From NCBI RefSeq assembly GCF_018449605.1, contig NZ_JAAVUW010000001.1, forward strand, positions 62,001 to 126,000: a DNA stretch of 64,000 nucleotides, in the 5' to 3' direction. The DNA is from Luteibacter sp. dw_328 (GTDB lineage: Bacteria; Pseudomonadota; Gammaproteobacteria; Xanthomonadales; Rhodanobacteraceae). The position numbers and the translations under genes were made by a program. Positions 49,536-57,988 of the stretch are shown one piece after another. Each line of letters opens with the position of its first letter. Position 1 is the stretch's first letter. Below the pieces are notes generated by a model. That model saw only the letters and a program-made list of their open reading frames with translations. It had not been told where the DNA came from and made no database searches.

Positions 49536-50910
49536 CGTTCGCCCTGGTCTGCTGGCCCTCGCCCTGGTCGCGTCCAGCGCTCAGGCGACGACGCCCGTTA
49601 TCGAACCCGCTCGTCATTACGCCGTCAGTTATCCGATCGCGACCGAGTCGGTTGCGCCGGCCTACGTGGTCGCCTTGCCACAGGACGCTTACACCTGGAC
49701 CCGCCCGGATACGATGCTGACCGATGTGGTCGTCGTCGACGCGGACGGCATGCAGGTGCCTTCGGGACCGTATCAGCCGCTGCAATCCGTATCGCGCCGG
49801 GTCACGCTGACCTTGCCGTTGCTCGCGGTGCCGCCTGCCGAAGCCGATTCGCCGGGACCGCGTATCGAGCGCAGCACGAACGGCGACATCGTTATCCAGC
49901 CCGGCAATATCACGGCGCCCGGCCCGGTGAAGGAGTGGCTGATCGATGCGCGCACGCCCATCAACCTCAGTCAGATCACCTTCCCGCCGACCCAGGTGAG
50001 CGACGGTGCGGACGTGCAGCTCGACAATGTCTCGATCGACGTGAGCGACGATCTGCAATCGTGGACGAGCCTGGTCCGGCAGGCCACGATCCTGTCGATG
50101 GGACGCAACGGCAACGCACCCGATGTCACCACGGTGAAGATCGAAGGCGCGACGGGTCGCTACTTCCGTGTGCGTATCGTCAGCGGCAGCGTGCACTGGG
50201 CGACGGCGGGCGACGCCACCGTCAACCTGGCCGGACGGGTGGAAGAAAAACTCGTCGTTGACGAAGCTCCGCGCCAGTGGCTGGATGTCGAGCCGACCCG
50301 GACGACGTCGAGCGGGCAGGGCGTCGACTACGACTACGCGTTACCGGCGGCACTGCCGATCAATGCGTTGCGCCTTAAGCGCGGCAGCGACGCGGTGGCG
50401 CGCGTGGATGCGATGTCCCTCGAAGGAACTCACCTGAGCGAATCGCTCGGCACGCTCGTCGTCACCTCCGGGCAGGGGGATGGCAGCACCACGCTCAACA
50501 TCCCGGCGGGCCGCCGCGACGCCTTGCGCCTGCACTCGGCCACCCCGCTGCGCGAGCCACCACACCTCGCGCTGGGTTGGGTGCCGGATCGCTTCGTTTT
50601 CTTGCCCGAGGGGCCGCCGCCGCACCAGCTGTTCGTCGGCAGCCACATCGAGAGCCGTCCGCCCTGGCCCATCGCCAATGCCCTCGCTAGCCTGCGCAAG
50701 CAACAGCCCGAGGGCTGGCGACCCGCCCAGGCCACGACCGGCCCTGGCGTGCGCATGGAGGGAGAAAAGGCCCTGGTCACGCCAGTAGGGCCCTTCGACT
50801 GGACCCGGGTCATCCTCTGGGTGGTGCTCGGCCTGGGCGTGCTGGTGGTCGGCGGCATGGCCGTGAGCCTGCTCCGGAAGCCGCCTACCGGGCCGCGTGA
50901 AGCGCCTTGA
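49525..50910 (+). CDS. DUF3999 family protein
   Basis: The product has 461 residues: a signal peptide (about 1-21, ending SAQA), a large periplasmic beta-rich region with two galactose-binding-like parts (INLSQITFPPTQVSDGADVQLDNVSIDVSDDLQSW and YFRVRIVSG), and one C-terminal membrane helix (VILWVVLGLGVLVVGGMAVSLL, about 430-451). This matches DUF3999 proteins, which accompany DUF2339 proteins. Its ATG lies 11 bases inside the DUF2339 gene with GGAG eight bases upstream, so the two are translationally linked and probably form one complex. Function is unknown. Confidence 0.85.
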   Translation: MRPDVRPGLLALALVASSAQATTPVIEPARHYAVSYPIATESVAPAYVVALPQDAYTWTRPDTMLTDVVVVDADGMQVPSGPYQPLQSVSRRVTLTLPLLAVPPAEADSPGPRIERSTNGDIVIQPGNITAPGPVKEWLIDARTPINLSQITFPPTQVSDGADVQLDNVSIDVSDDLQSWTSLVRQATILSMGRNGNAPDVTTVKIEGATGRYFRVRIVSGSVHWATAGDATVNLAGRVEEKLVVDEAPRQWLDVEPTRTTSSGQGVDYDYALPAALPINALRLKRGSDAVARVDAMSLEGTHLSESLGTLVVTSGQGDGSTTLNIPAGRRDALRLHSATPLREPPHLALGWVPDRFVFLPEGPPPHQLFVGSHIESRPPWPIANALASLRKQQPEGWRPAQATTGPGVRMEGEKALVTPVGPFDWTRVILWVVLGLGVLVVGGMAVSLLRKPPTGPREAP

Positions 50911-50966
50911 GCCCGCCTGCACGGTGAACGCGCGATAATGCGCGCTCACCGTCGGCACCGAGTCCC

Positions 50967-52301
50967 ATGTCTTTTCAGTCCCCCGGCCTTTTCGCCGAAC
51001 CCGAAGCCCTGAAGCCCCTGGCCGAGCGCATGCGTCCGCGCAGCCTCGACGAAATCGTCGGGCAGCAGCGCGTGGCCGGTGAAGGCAAGCCCCTGCGCCG
51101 TGCGCTCGAAGCGGGCAAGGTGCACTCCATGATCCTGTGGGGCCCGCCCGGCTGCGGCAAGACCACGCTGGCCCTGCTCGTGGCGCGCTACGCGGACGCG
51201 GATTTCCGCGCGATTTCCGCGGTGATGAGTGGCCTACCGGACGTGCGCAAGGCGCTGGCCGAAGCCGAAGGCAACTTCGCGCAGGGTCGCCGCACCGTGC
51301 TCTTCGTCGACGAGGTGCATCGCTTCAACAAGGCCCAGCAGGATGCCTTCCTGCCGCATATCGAGCGTGGCGTCATCATCTTCGTCGGCGCGACGACCGA
51401 AAACCCCTCGTTCGAACTCAACTCCGCGTTGCTGTCGCGTTGCCGCGTGCACGTGCTGGACTCGGTCAGTCCGGATGACATCGTCGCCGCGTTGCGTCGT
51501 GCACTGGCCGATAGCGAACGCGGGCTCGGCGACCTCGACCTTTCGGTCGAAGACGCCTCGCTTCGGATGATCGCCAGCGCCGCGGACGGCGATGTACGTC
51601 GTGCACTCACGCTGCTGGAAATCGCCGCCGAGCTTGCCGAGGGCGGACACATCGACGACGCCACGCTCGAGCAGGTGCTCGCCGATCGCACGCGTCGCTT
51701 CGACAAGAGTGGCGAGCAGTTTTACGACCAGATCTCGGCGCTGCATAAGTCCGTGCGCTCCTCGGATCCGGATGCCGCCGTGTACTGGCTCACGCGCATG
51801 CTCGATGGTGGCTGCGATCCGCTCTATCTCGCGCGCCGGATGACGCGCATGGCCGTGGAAGACGTGGGCCTCGCCGAGCCGCGCGCCTGGCGGATGGCGC
51901 TCGATGCGTGGGATACGTTCGAACGTCTGGGTAGCCCTGAGGGTGAGCTTGGCCTTGCGCAGCTGGCCATCTGGCTGGCGATTTCGCCGAAGAGCAATGC
52001 GGCGTACATGGCGTTCAACAAGGCGAAGGCGACGGTGAAGCAGATGGGCACGCTCGACGTGCCGATGCACCTGCGCAACGCGCCTACCAAGTTGATGAAA
52101 GGCCTGGGGTACGGGAGCGGGTATCAGTACGACCATGACGCCGAAGGTGGCGTCGCGCTCGATCAGCAATGCCTGCCGGACGAACTCGTCGGCATGACGT
52201 TCTACGAGCCGGTCGATCGTGGACTGGAGCTAAAGCTAGGCGAAAAACTAGCCGCCCTCCGCGCCGCCCGAGCAGCCGCCCGGGAAAAGAAACCCCAATA
52301 G
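50967..52301 (+). CDS. rarA: Replication-associated recombination protein RarA (MgsA)
   Basis: This AAA+ ATPase of the clamp-loader/RuvB type acts at stalled forks. The 444-residue product has LAERMRPRSLDEIVGQQ, Walker A GPPGCGKTTLAL (59-70), Walker B VLFVDEVHRFNKAQQDAFLP, sensor GATTENPSFELNSALLSRCRVHVL, and the C-terminal tetramerisation domain (DAAVYWLTRMLDGGCDPLYLARRM ... YMAFNKAKATVKQMG). It closes the ftsK-lolA group. In related genomes crcB and serS are expected next; here about 10 kb intervenes. Confidence 0.96.
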   Translation: MSFQSPGLFAEPEALKPLAERMRPRSLDEIVGQQRVAGEGKPLRRALEAGKVHSMILWGPPGCGKTTLALLVARYADADFRAISAVMSGLPDVRKALAEAEGNFAQGRRTVLFVDEVHRFNKAQQDAFLPHIERGVIIFVGATTENPSFELNSALLSRCRVHVLDSVSPDDIVAALRRALADSERGLGDLDLSVEDASLRMIASAADGDVRRALTLLEIAAELAEGGHIDDATLEQVLADRTRRFDKSGEQFYDQISALHKSVRSSDPDAAVYWLTRMLDGGCDPLYLARRMTRMAVEDVGLAEPRAWRMALDAWDTFERLGSPEGELGLAQLAIWLAISPKSNAAYMAFNKAKATVKQMGTLDVPMHLRNAPTKLMKGLGYGSGYQYDHDAEGGVALDQQCLPDELVGMTFYEPVDRGLELKLGEKLAALRAARAAAREKKPQ

Positions 52302-52353
52302 CGCCGCCGTTGCCGTTGCCGTTGCTATCGATATTGCTATTGCTATTGCTGTT
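52302..52353 (+). repeat. Hexamer-like simple repeat after rarA
   Basis: GTTGCC and ATTGCT hexamers recur about eight times (GCCGTTGCCGTTGCCGTTG, then ATTGCTATTGCTATTGC), running directly into the first REP arm. It begins right at the rarA stop. Confidence 0.8.
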
Positions 52354-52669
52354 GTAGGAGCCGATTCATCGGCGATCCCGCGCCAGCGGGGGCCAGGTTG
52401 CCACGACGCCGCCAGCACCCATCGCCGATAAATCGGCTCCTACCAAGCCAAGGCGCACCCCGCCCGGTAGGAGCCGATTCATCGGCGACCCCGCGCCAGC
52501 GGGGGCCAGGTTGCCACGACGCCGCCAGCACCCATCGCCGATAAATCGGCTCCTACCAAGCCAAGGCGCACCCCGCTCGGTAGGAGCCGATTCATCGGCG
52601 ATCCCGCGCTAGCGGGGCCAGGTTGCTGCTGTGTCGCAAGCACCCAATCGCCGATAAATCGGCTCCTAC
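52354..52669 (+). repeat. Three tandem copies of a 113-bp unit carrying a REP pair
   Basis: Units start at 52354, 52467 and 52580, exactly 113 bases apart. Each has a plus REP arm, a GC-rich spacer (CCCGCGCCAGCGGGGGCCAG...), and a minus REP arm with the variant palindrome GCCGATAAATCGGC. The first two units also have a tail (CAAGCCAAGGCGCACCCCGC). Units 1 and 2 differ at about two positions; unit 3 has diverged in the spacer and is cut at the end. No gene lies between 52302 and 52766 (465 bases). Confidence 0.92.
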
Positions 52670-52766
52670 AGATGGAGCGCTATCCGACATATGCCTCTGG
52701 AAGGTCACTCCCGCTTGCGGCTACGATGGCCCGATCTGGCGGGGGCCAGGATTATCAGGGGACGAT

Positions 52767-53396
52767 ATGAAGGCCTGGATGAGTCGCGTCACGCTGGTGG
52801 CGCTCGTTGGGATCCACACGTCCGCTGCAGCGGAGACGATATCGCAGGAGCAACTGGCGTCCTACTGCGCAGCATCGGCGTCGACGTCCGCCAAAGCGCA
52901 TGCCGCGCGGGAGCAGGGCGTTCCGCTGGAAACCGCCCTCAAGGAGATCGACGTGAACGTGCGGCGCGGTCCGTTAGCCGATGAAGACAAACGCCTGACC
53001 GAGGCGGCTTACGCCGAACCAGAGCACGCGATGTACATCGACTTTTACGCCGTTGCGATGAAAGAGTGTGTCGCTAGCCGCAAGGTCCTGCTCCCCATGA
53101 CCGATTCGCCGGCCGTCCTTCTGTGGAAGGCGCCCTTGAAATTCCCGTACGTGGCGGTGAGAGAACGGCATGAAGGTGCCGTTATGCTCCTCGTGAAGGT
53201 CAACGCGGACTCGTCGATCGAGAAAGTCGAAGTCACGAAGAGTAGTGGCTTTGAAGAACTCGACAAGGCGGCGCGCAAGAACGCAGAGAGTGCCGAATTC
53301 CGCGCTCTCATCGCGAACGGACAGTTCGCCACCAGTTACGTGAGGTTTCCCGTGACGTTTTCGCTGGGCGTGGGAGCGACGATGGCGCTGCCTTGA
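52767..53396 (+). CDS. Secreted protein with TonB C-terminal-like domain
   Basis: The product has 209 residues: a signal peptide (MKAWMSRVTLVALVGIHTSA, cleavage about 23), a helical middle with two Cys (SYCAAS, MKECVA), and a TonB_C-like domain (about 125-205: YVAVRERHEGAVMLLVKVNADSSIEKVEVTKSSGFEELDKAARK). It lacks the N-terminal membrane anchor and Pro-rich stalk of true TonB. It may act as a periplasmic domain only; TonB activity is doubtful. AGGGG precedes the ATG. It is the first gene of the accessory block after rarA. Confidence 0.78.
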   Translation: MKAWMSRVTLVALVGIHTSAAAETISQEQLASYCAASASTSAKAHAAREQGVPLETALKEIDVNVRRGPLADEDKRLTEAAYAEPEHAMYIDFYAVAMKECVASRKVLLPMTDSPAVLLWKAPLKFPYVAVRERHEGAVMLLVKVNADSSIEKVEVTKSSGFEELDKAARKNAESAEFRALIANGQFATSYVRFPVTFSLGVGATMALP

Positions 53397-53408
53397 ACTT
53401 GGCGCCGA

Positions 53409-54017
53409 TCAAGGGCAGGGGAACTGATCCATCAGTCGTTCGAATATGGGCAGGTTCTTCTCGAAGTTCCTCCCCGTGGCTTTGATGACCATCATGCATA
53501 GCAGCGAACCGGTGCCTTTTGTCACGACAAGACGGCGACGCATGGGATCGCCCTCGGACACGTACGAGATCTCATATTGGACCGAAGGTTGACCTCGCCA
53601 GGTTCCCTGCTCGGGTGAGGGTCTTACCAGGGCCTGCCTGCCTTTTCTTGCCGAGACGACATCTCCTTCGATCAGGTCGTCAATGAAATTTTCGAGCGGA
53701 TCAGGCGGGTCCACCCATCCGATCGACGCGTCGATGGATGCAATGGTCTTGCCGTGTTTCTTCAGGCGGGCGGTGATCTGCCTGGCATAAGGACGCTGAC
53801 CGCCGTCGTCCGGCGTGACCTCCCAGCCAGCGGGCCATGGCAGGCTCAGCGGTGGCATCGGGTCCGGCGGGGGCCTTCGCGCGTGACGCACCCGGGGTTT
53901 CACGACGGTCACGGGCACGTGCTGAGGCGGCCTGGCGAACGCGCCCAGCATCTTCAGTCCGGTGATGGCGGCGAGAACGCTGATCACGACCAGCAGCGTC
54001 CATGCGACGTACTTCAT
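53409..54017 (-). CDS. Hypothetical membrane-anchored protein, WPAGW paralogue A
   Basis: The product has 202 residues: one N-terminal membrane helix (about 5-25, WTLLVVISVLAAITGLKML), a basic Pro-rich linker, then a domain of about 145 residues. The domain starts LPWPAGWEVTP and ends CMMVIKATGRNFEKNLPIFERLMDQFPCP. The same domain pattern (WPAGW, WxGxPxxQY, RxRxxVTxG, F..LP.FE....F.CP) recurs in the next minus-strand gene, so the two are paralogues. The domain should lie in the periplasm. No named family is assigned with confidence. Confidence 0.72.
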   Translation of the reverse strand: MKYVAWTLLVVISVLAAITGLKMLGAFARPPQHVPVTVVKPRVRHARRPPPDPMPPLSLPWPAGWEVTPDDGGQRPYARQITARLKKHGKTIASIDASIGWVDPPDPLENFIDDLIEGDVVSARKGRQALVRPSPEQGTWRGQPSVQYEISYVSEGDPMRRRLVVTKGTGSLLCMMVIKATGRNFEKNLPIFERLMDQFPCP

Positions 54018-54056
54018 TCCATGACCTTTGTCGTCCGTGTTGCGCTAGCGGATGTT

Positions 54057-54138
54057 GTAGGAGCCGATTCATCGGCGAAGGGGTGCTCGCCGCAAACGCG
54101 CCCGCTTACGCGGGATCGCCGATGAATCGGCTCCTACA
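54057..54138. repeat. REP pair (inverted)
   Basis: Both arms have palindrome GCCGATTCATCGGC/GCCGATGAATCGGC, between the two WPAGW genes. Confidence 0.9.
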
Positions 54139-54173
54139 AATAGCCGTGCCGAGGGCCACAACCAGGGGCTGGT

Positions 54174-55040
54174 CTAGGTGTGGTCGGGGCAGACAAACTG
54201 GCTTTTCATTTTTTCAAATTCGGGCAGGTATTTCTCGAAGTCCGTGTCGATCGCCGCGTAACTCACCGAGCACGAGATGGTCGGAGATCCACGCGTCACA
54301 ATCGTGCGTTGACGTGTTCGCACCTGATTCTCCATGGTGACGTCATATTGCTGGGCGGGGTTGCCTAGCCACGTGCTTTCGGTTGGCACCGAGGACGACA
54401 ACGTTATGCCCTTCTTTGAAGCCGCGTCGGAGTGCCCGAGGATCATGTCTTTAGCCTCGTCGGACAGGGCACCAAGGCGTGGGTGTCGCGTCAGCATGAT
54501 TGAGAGCGACGCTGTGTTTCGCCCGTTCGCAACGAACATCGCGGTCTGGATGAGGCCATCCACGCCGGGCGGTTGTACGGGGGTGGCCGGTGTCCAGCCT
54601 GCTGGCCATGTGACCTTCGGCAGCGCCAATGGACCCGTCGAAACGGCGTCTGTGGACTCGGCCCCCAGCGACTGCGCCATCGTGATCACGACGACGATAG
54701 GGAGCGTAATGATCCACGTTAGTCGGAAACGTGTTTTCGCAAACTTGCTGATGAGCCACGCCACGAACGAGGCCATGAGCGCATGGCCCAACACCTGGCC
54801 CAGCGTAAAAGGCACGTCGTCAGGCTTGGCCGCGTTCATTCGCAGCCAGTCGACCGCGAAGATCGGCAGGGCGATCAGCAGGCACGTCAGCTGCGAGATG
54901 TCTTTGCTTTCTTTCTTCTTGGCCGACTGGGCGTACACCGCAGCTGAGGGCGAGCCAAGAGGCGATGGCGCCGCCCCCTGGCAAATCGGACACACATCTG
55001 CTGCCGGCGCGAGGTTCTCACCACAATAATTGCACTGCAT
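54174..55040 (-). CDS. Hypothetical protein with zinc ribbon and membrane helices, WPAGW paralogue B
   Basis: The product has 288 residues. An N-terminal zinc ribbon (MQCNYCGENLAPAADVCPIC, Cys3-Cys6 and Cys17-Cys20) is followed by three hydrophobic helices (about 50-65, 80-98, 107-125). Then comes a domain paralogous to the preceding gene: WPAGWTPATP, TWLGNPAQQYDV, RTRQRTIVTRGSPTISCSV, FEKYLPEFEKMKSQFVCP. The ribbon would be cytoplasmic and the shared domain periplasmic. It is on the same strand as its paralogue, with a REP pair between them, consistent with duplication and domain shuffling. Function is unknown. Confidence 0.74.
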   Translation of the reverse strand: MQCNYCGENLAPAADVCPICQGAAPSPLGSPSAAVYAQSAKKKESKDISQLTCLLIALPIFAVDWLRMNAAKPDDVPFTLGQVLGHALMASFVAWLISKFAKTRFRLTWIITLPIVVVITMAQSLGAESTDAVSTGPLALPKVTWPAGWTPATPVQPPGVDGLIQTAMFVANGRNTASLSIMLTRHPRLGALSDEAKDMILGHSDAASKKGITLSSSVPTESTWLGNPAQQYDVTMENQVRTRQRTIVTRGSPTISCSVSYAAIDTDFEKYLPEFEKMKSQFVCPDHT

Positions 55041-55144
55041 CGAATTCCCCTTTCATCCATTGCTGTGCACCGGGATCACCCTTCCCGGTGTGTGGGGGGA
55101 GCTTATCGGGAAGTTGGGTGGGGGGCTATGTTGTGGCGGGGCCT

Positions 55145-55168
55145 TTCGCCGATGAATCGGCTCCTACA
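55145..55168 (-). repeat. Single REP
   Basis: One minus-oriented arm with palindrome GCCGATGAATCGGC in the 228-base divergent gap between the zinc-ribbon gene and the next plus-strand gene. Confidence 0.85.
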
Positions 55169-55268
55169 GGGGCAGGGACGGGTAATGCGCGGACCCTCCC
55201 AAAAGACCGATATCGCAGGCCCCCGGTCAGGACGTACCCTCGAACCACCTCGGCCACGGAGAAGGACC

Positions 55269-55853
55269 ATGCGCATTGCCATAGCCGCCTTGCTTGGCGG
55301 GCTTGTGATGTTCCTCTGGGGTGCGTTCGCGCACATGGTGCTGCCGATCGGCGAGATGTCGTTTCGGGCGCCGGTCAACGAAGACAAGGTGATTGCTGCG
55401 CTGCACGACAATCTTCCGGCCGAGCATGCGATCTACGTGTTGCCGTTTTTCGACATGGCCAAGGGCGACGATCCCAAGGCCAAGGAAGCCTTCTCGATCA
55501 AGGCCAAGTCCTCACCGTTCGCCTTCATCGTCTACGCGCCCTACGGCCGTGACTACATGGCGATGGGCTACAACCTGTTCCACCAATGGTTGTCCGACAC
55601 GCTTGCAGCCTTGCTGATTGCATTCATCCTCATCCGCTCGGTGGTCAATGCCATTCGTGGGCTTTATACGGGGCTGGCCTTCGGCGTCTTTGCGTGGCTG
55701 TCGCTGGCGGTGCCATTCTGGAACTGGTACCGGTTCCCGATGGCCTACACCTTCGGCACCTTGATCGAGCAGGCCTTTGGTTGGCTGCTGGCCGGGGCGG
55801 TGATGGGCTGGTGGTTGGGCAGGGGCGTGAAGCATGGCTTTGCGGCGAAGTGA
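55269..55853 (+). CDS. Hypothetical inner-membrane protein
   Basis: The product has 194 residues with an N-terminal hydrophobic helix (about 3-23, IAIAALLGGLVMFLWGAFAHM), a soluble part (about 30-105), and three further helices (about 112-132, 138-150, 163-185). The arrangement, with MVLPIGEMSF after helix 1, places the soluble part outside the cytoplasm. No family is recognised with certainty. GGAG lies seven bases before ATG 55269. It is followed by an antiporter gene after 87 bases, on the same strand. Confidence 0.72.
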   Translation: MRIAIAALLGGLVMFLWGAFAHMVLPIGEMSFRAPVNEDKVIAALHDNLPAEHAIYVLPFFDMAKGDDPKAKEAFSIKAKSSPFAFIVYAPYGRDYMAMGYNLFHQWLSDTLAALLIAFILIRSVVNAIRGLYTGLAFGVFAWLSLAVPFWNWYRFPMAYTFGTLIEQAFGWLLAGAVMGWWLGRGVKHGFAAK

Positions 55854-55940
55854 TCTCGCGACACCACTAGCCAACGATCAGTAGCCTCGCCCGGCTGCGA
55901 GACGTACCCTCCAGGCATGAAACCTTGAGGGGCGTCTCGC

Positions 55941-57482
55941 GTGACTGTTTTCGAAAGCCTCCTGCTCCTGCTCGCGGCAGCCGTCCTGCTGCTACAGGTC
56001 GCGCGCCGCCTGTCGTTACCCTATCCCTCCATGCTCGCGTTAGCCGGCGTCGCGGTGGCGTTGTTGCCGGGCGCGCCGGATTTTCCGATCGATCCACGCA
56101 CGGCGTTGCCGTTGTTCATCGCGCCTGCCTTGATGGATGCGGCTTTCGATTTCCCGGTGCATCGGGCGAAGCGTTTCTGGGTGCCACTGGTCAACCTGGC
56201 GCTCGGTGGTGTGTTGCTGACGGCCTTGCTCGTCGCCTGGGCGGGTTGGGCGCTTGCCGGCCTGCCGTTCGCCGCAGCGCTGGTGCTCGGCGCCATCGTC
56301 GCCCCGCCGGATGCCGCGGCCGCCACGGCGATTCTCTCGGGCATGTCCATTCCGCGTAACACCGACGCGATCATTCGCGGTGAAAGTCTGTTCAACGATG
56401 CAGCGGCGCTGTTGTTGTTCGGCGTGGCGTTGTCGGTGCAGACGGCGGGCGCGGTGACGGCGCCACAGGTGGTTGGCTTTGCGCTGGCGGCGCCGGGCGG
56501 CGTGCTGTTCGGCGTCCTGGTCGGGTGGCTGCTGCCGTATGCGACGCGGTACATCTCAGGCGCGCTGGACAGCAACCTGTTCCAGTTCGTCAACACGTTC
56601 CTCGTTTGGATCGTCGCTGAACACCTGCACGTCTCGCCTGTGCTTGCCGTCGTCGCCATGGCGATGACAGTTGCCAGTCGTCGATCACACCCGAGCTCGC
56701 CGCGCTTGCGCGTGCAGTCGTACGCGGTGTGGGGCGCGGTGGTGTTCGTGCTCAATGTCACCGCCTTCCTGCTGATGGGCCTGCAGGCGCGGCGCATCGT
56801 CGGTGGCATGGGCGGCGAACATCTTCGGCAGGCGCTGATGTTTGCGGGCATCGTTACCGTCATCGTCGTGGTCGTACGCATCGCCTTTGCGCTCGCGGTC
56901 AATCGGACGGTCGTCTGGTACCGGGCCATTCGTGGTCGGGAATCGCCCGCCAGCTGGCAGCAGGCGGCGCTGGCCGGCTGGTGCGGCATGCGTGGCCTGG
57001 TCACCCTCGCCACCGCCTTCATCCTCCCGGACAACTTTCCGCAGCGAGACACGGTGGTGCTCACCGCCTTCTCCGTAGTGCTGGTGACACTGGTGGTGCA
57101 GGGTCTGACCCTGGCGCCAGTGATCCGCCTGCTCGGCCTCGACAGGCGCTCCGCGGGCGAGCAGGAGCTACGAGCCGTGAGGCTGGGTCTGGTGAAGGCG
57201 GCGCTGGAGTGCATGGCCGTGGAAGCGGACGAGGAGGGCAAGCGCCTTGCCGCGCTCTATCGCATCGAGGCCGATGCCCTCGACGAACCGGCCCGCGCCG
57301 AGGCTTTCGACCGGCACTGCGCGTTGTCCCAGGCGGCAGTGGCCGCCCAGCGCGCCGAGCTGGAGCGCTGCCGGCTGGCCTTTCAGTTGAGCGACGACGA
57401 CTACAACTTCCTGCTCGAGCAGCTGGACTGGCGCGAACTGACGGTGCTGCCGGCCGAGGCCACGCGCATCAGTGGCGGCTAG
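55941..57482 (+). CDS. CPA1-family Na+/H+ antiporter
   Basis: This 513-residue protein has 12-13 membrane helices (about 1-400), the ion-site motif IVAPPDAAAATAIL (about 117-130), RGESLFNDAAALLLFG with its Asn-Asp pair, and the WCGMRGLVTLATAFIL motif, all typical of bacterial NhaP/YjcE-type exchangers. The cytoplasmic C-terminal 100 residues are charged and helical. It probably exchanges Na+ or K+ for H+ across the inner membrane. The GTG start is preceded by GAGG at about nine bases. It is the second antiporter of the window; the first, at 7.1 kb, is of the CPA2 family. Confidence 0.9.
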   Translation: MTVFESLLLLLAAAVLLLQVARRLSLPYPSMLALAGVAVALLPGAPDFPIDPRTALPLFIAPALMDAAFDFPVHRAKRFWVPLVNLALGGVLLTALLVAWAGWALAGLPFAAALVLGAIVAPPDAAAATAILSGMSIPRNTDAIIRGESLFNDAAALLLFGVALSVQTAGAVTAPQVVGFALAAPGGVLFGVLVGWLLPYATRYISGALDSNLFQFVNTFLVWIVAEHLHVSPVLAVVAMAMTVASRRSHPSSPRLRVQSYAVWGAVVFVLNVTAFLLMGLQARRIVGGMGGEHLRQALMFAGIVTVIVVVVRIAFALAVNRTVVWYRAIRGRESPASWQQAALAGWCGMRGLVTLATAFILPDNFPQRDTVVLTAFSVVLVTLVVQGLTLAPVIRLLGLDRRSAGEQELRAVRLGLVKAALECMAVEADEEGKRLAALYRIEADALDEPARAEAFDRHCALSQAAVAAQRAELERCRLAFQLSDDDYNFLLEQLDWRELTVLPAEATRISGG

Positions 57483-57570
57483 GCGGGCGAGGTATTTGCC
57501 GGAGACGTAGGCATGGCAGTGCGCTTTCCCACTAGGATGCCGCACGACTCATTTCCTAAGGGGGAAATCC

Positions 57571-57963
57571 ATGGTTTCGAATACGTTGAAAGCGCTCGGC
57601 GCGGTTGCGCTGCTCTCCGTGATGCCCGCCGTCGCGCTTGCCGCGCAGCCGACGGGTAACTGGCGGGGATTGATCATGCAGGCAAACACGGACGTCGCCG
57701 CCGAGGTCACTTTTATACCGCAGGGTGCATCCATGCACTTCGCCGAGCCGTTCGCGTGCGACGTGCCTGCTAAGTTACTCAAGGAAGACGGCGGCACGGT
57801 CTACTATCGTTTTGGCGTGTCGAGGAATGGCGGGCGCTTCTGCGATAGCCTGATGGGTCGCGACCTCAAGACGACGATGGCCGCTAACGGCCGCATGCAG
57901 ATCACCTTAGCCTCGCCCAAGGCGACCTGGCGTGGTGACTTCCAGCGGATGGGTACGCCCTGA
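57571..57963 (+). CDS. Hypothetical secreted protein
   Basis: The product has 130 residues: a signal peptide (about 1-25, LGAVALLSVMPAVALAA), then a small beta-rich domain (TGNWRGLIMQANTDVAAEVTF ... KATWRGDFQRM) with two Cys (FACD, FCDS) that may pair. The NWRG start and TWRGDF end suggest a closed beta-barrel-like fold, but no family is recognised. AAGGGGG lies about six bases before the ATG. It stands alone between the antiporter gene and a convergent methyltransferase gene. Confidence 0.72.
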   Translation: MVSNTLKALGAVALLSVMPAVALAAQPTGNWRGLIMQANTDVAAEVTFIPQGASMHFAEPFACDVPAKLLKEDGGTVYYRFGVSRNGGRFCDSLMGRDLKTTMAANGRMQITLASPKATWRGDFQRMGTP

Positions 57964-57988
57964 CCTGAAGGAGCAGCCGACGTACGCC

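Noticed and set aside
52354-52669. Regularly spaced repeats resembling a CRISPR array
   Set aside because: The period is 113 bases, the spacers are nearly identical between units, and each unit is a REP pair; no cas gene is nearby.
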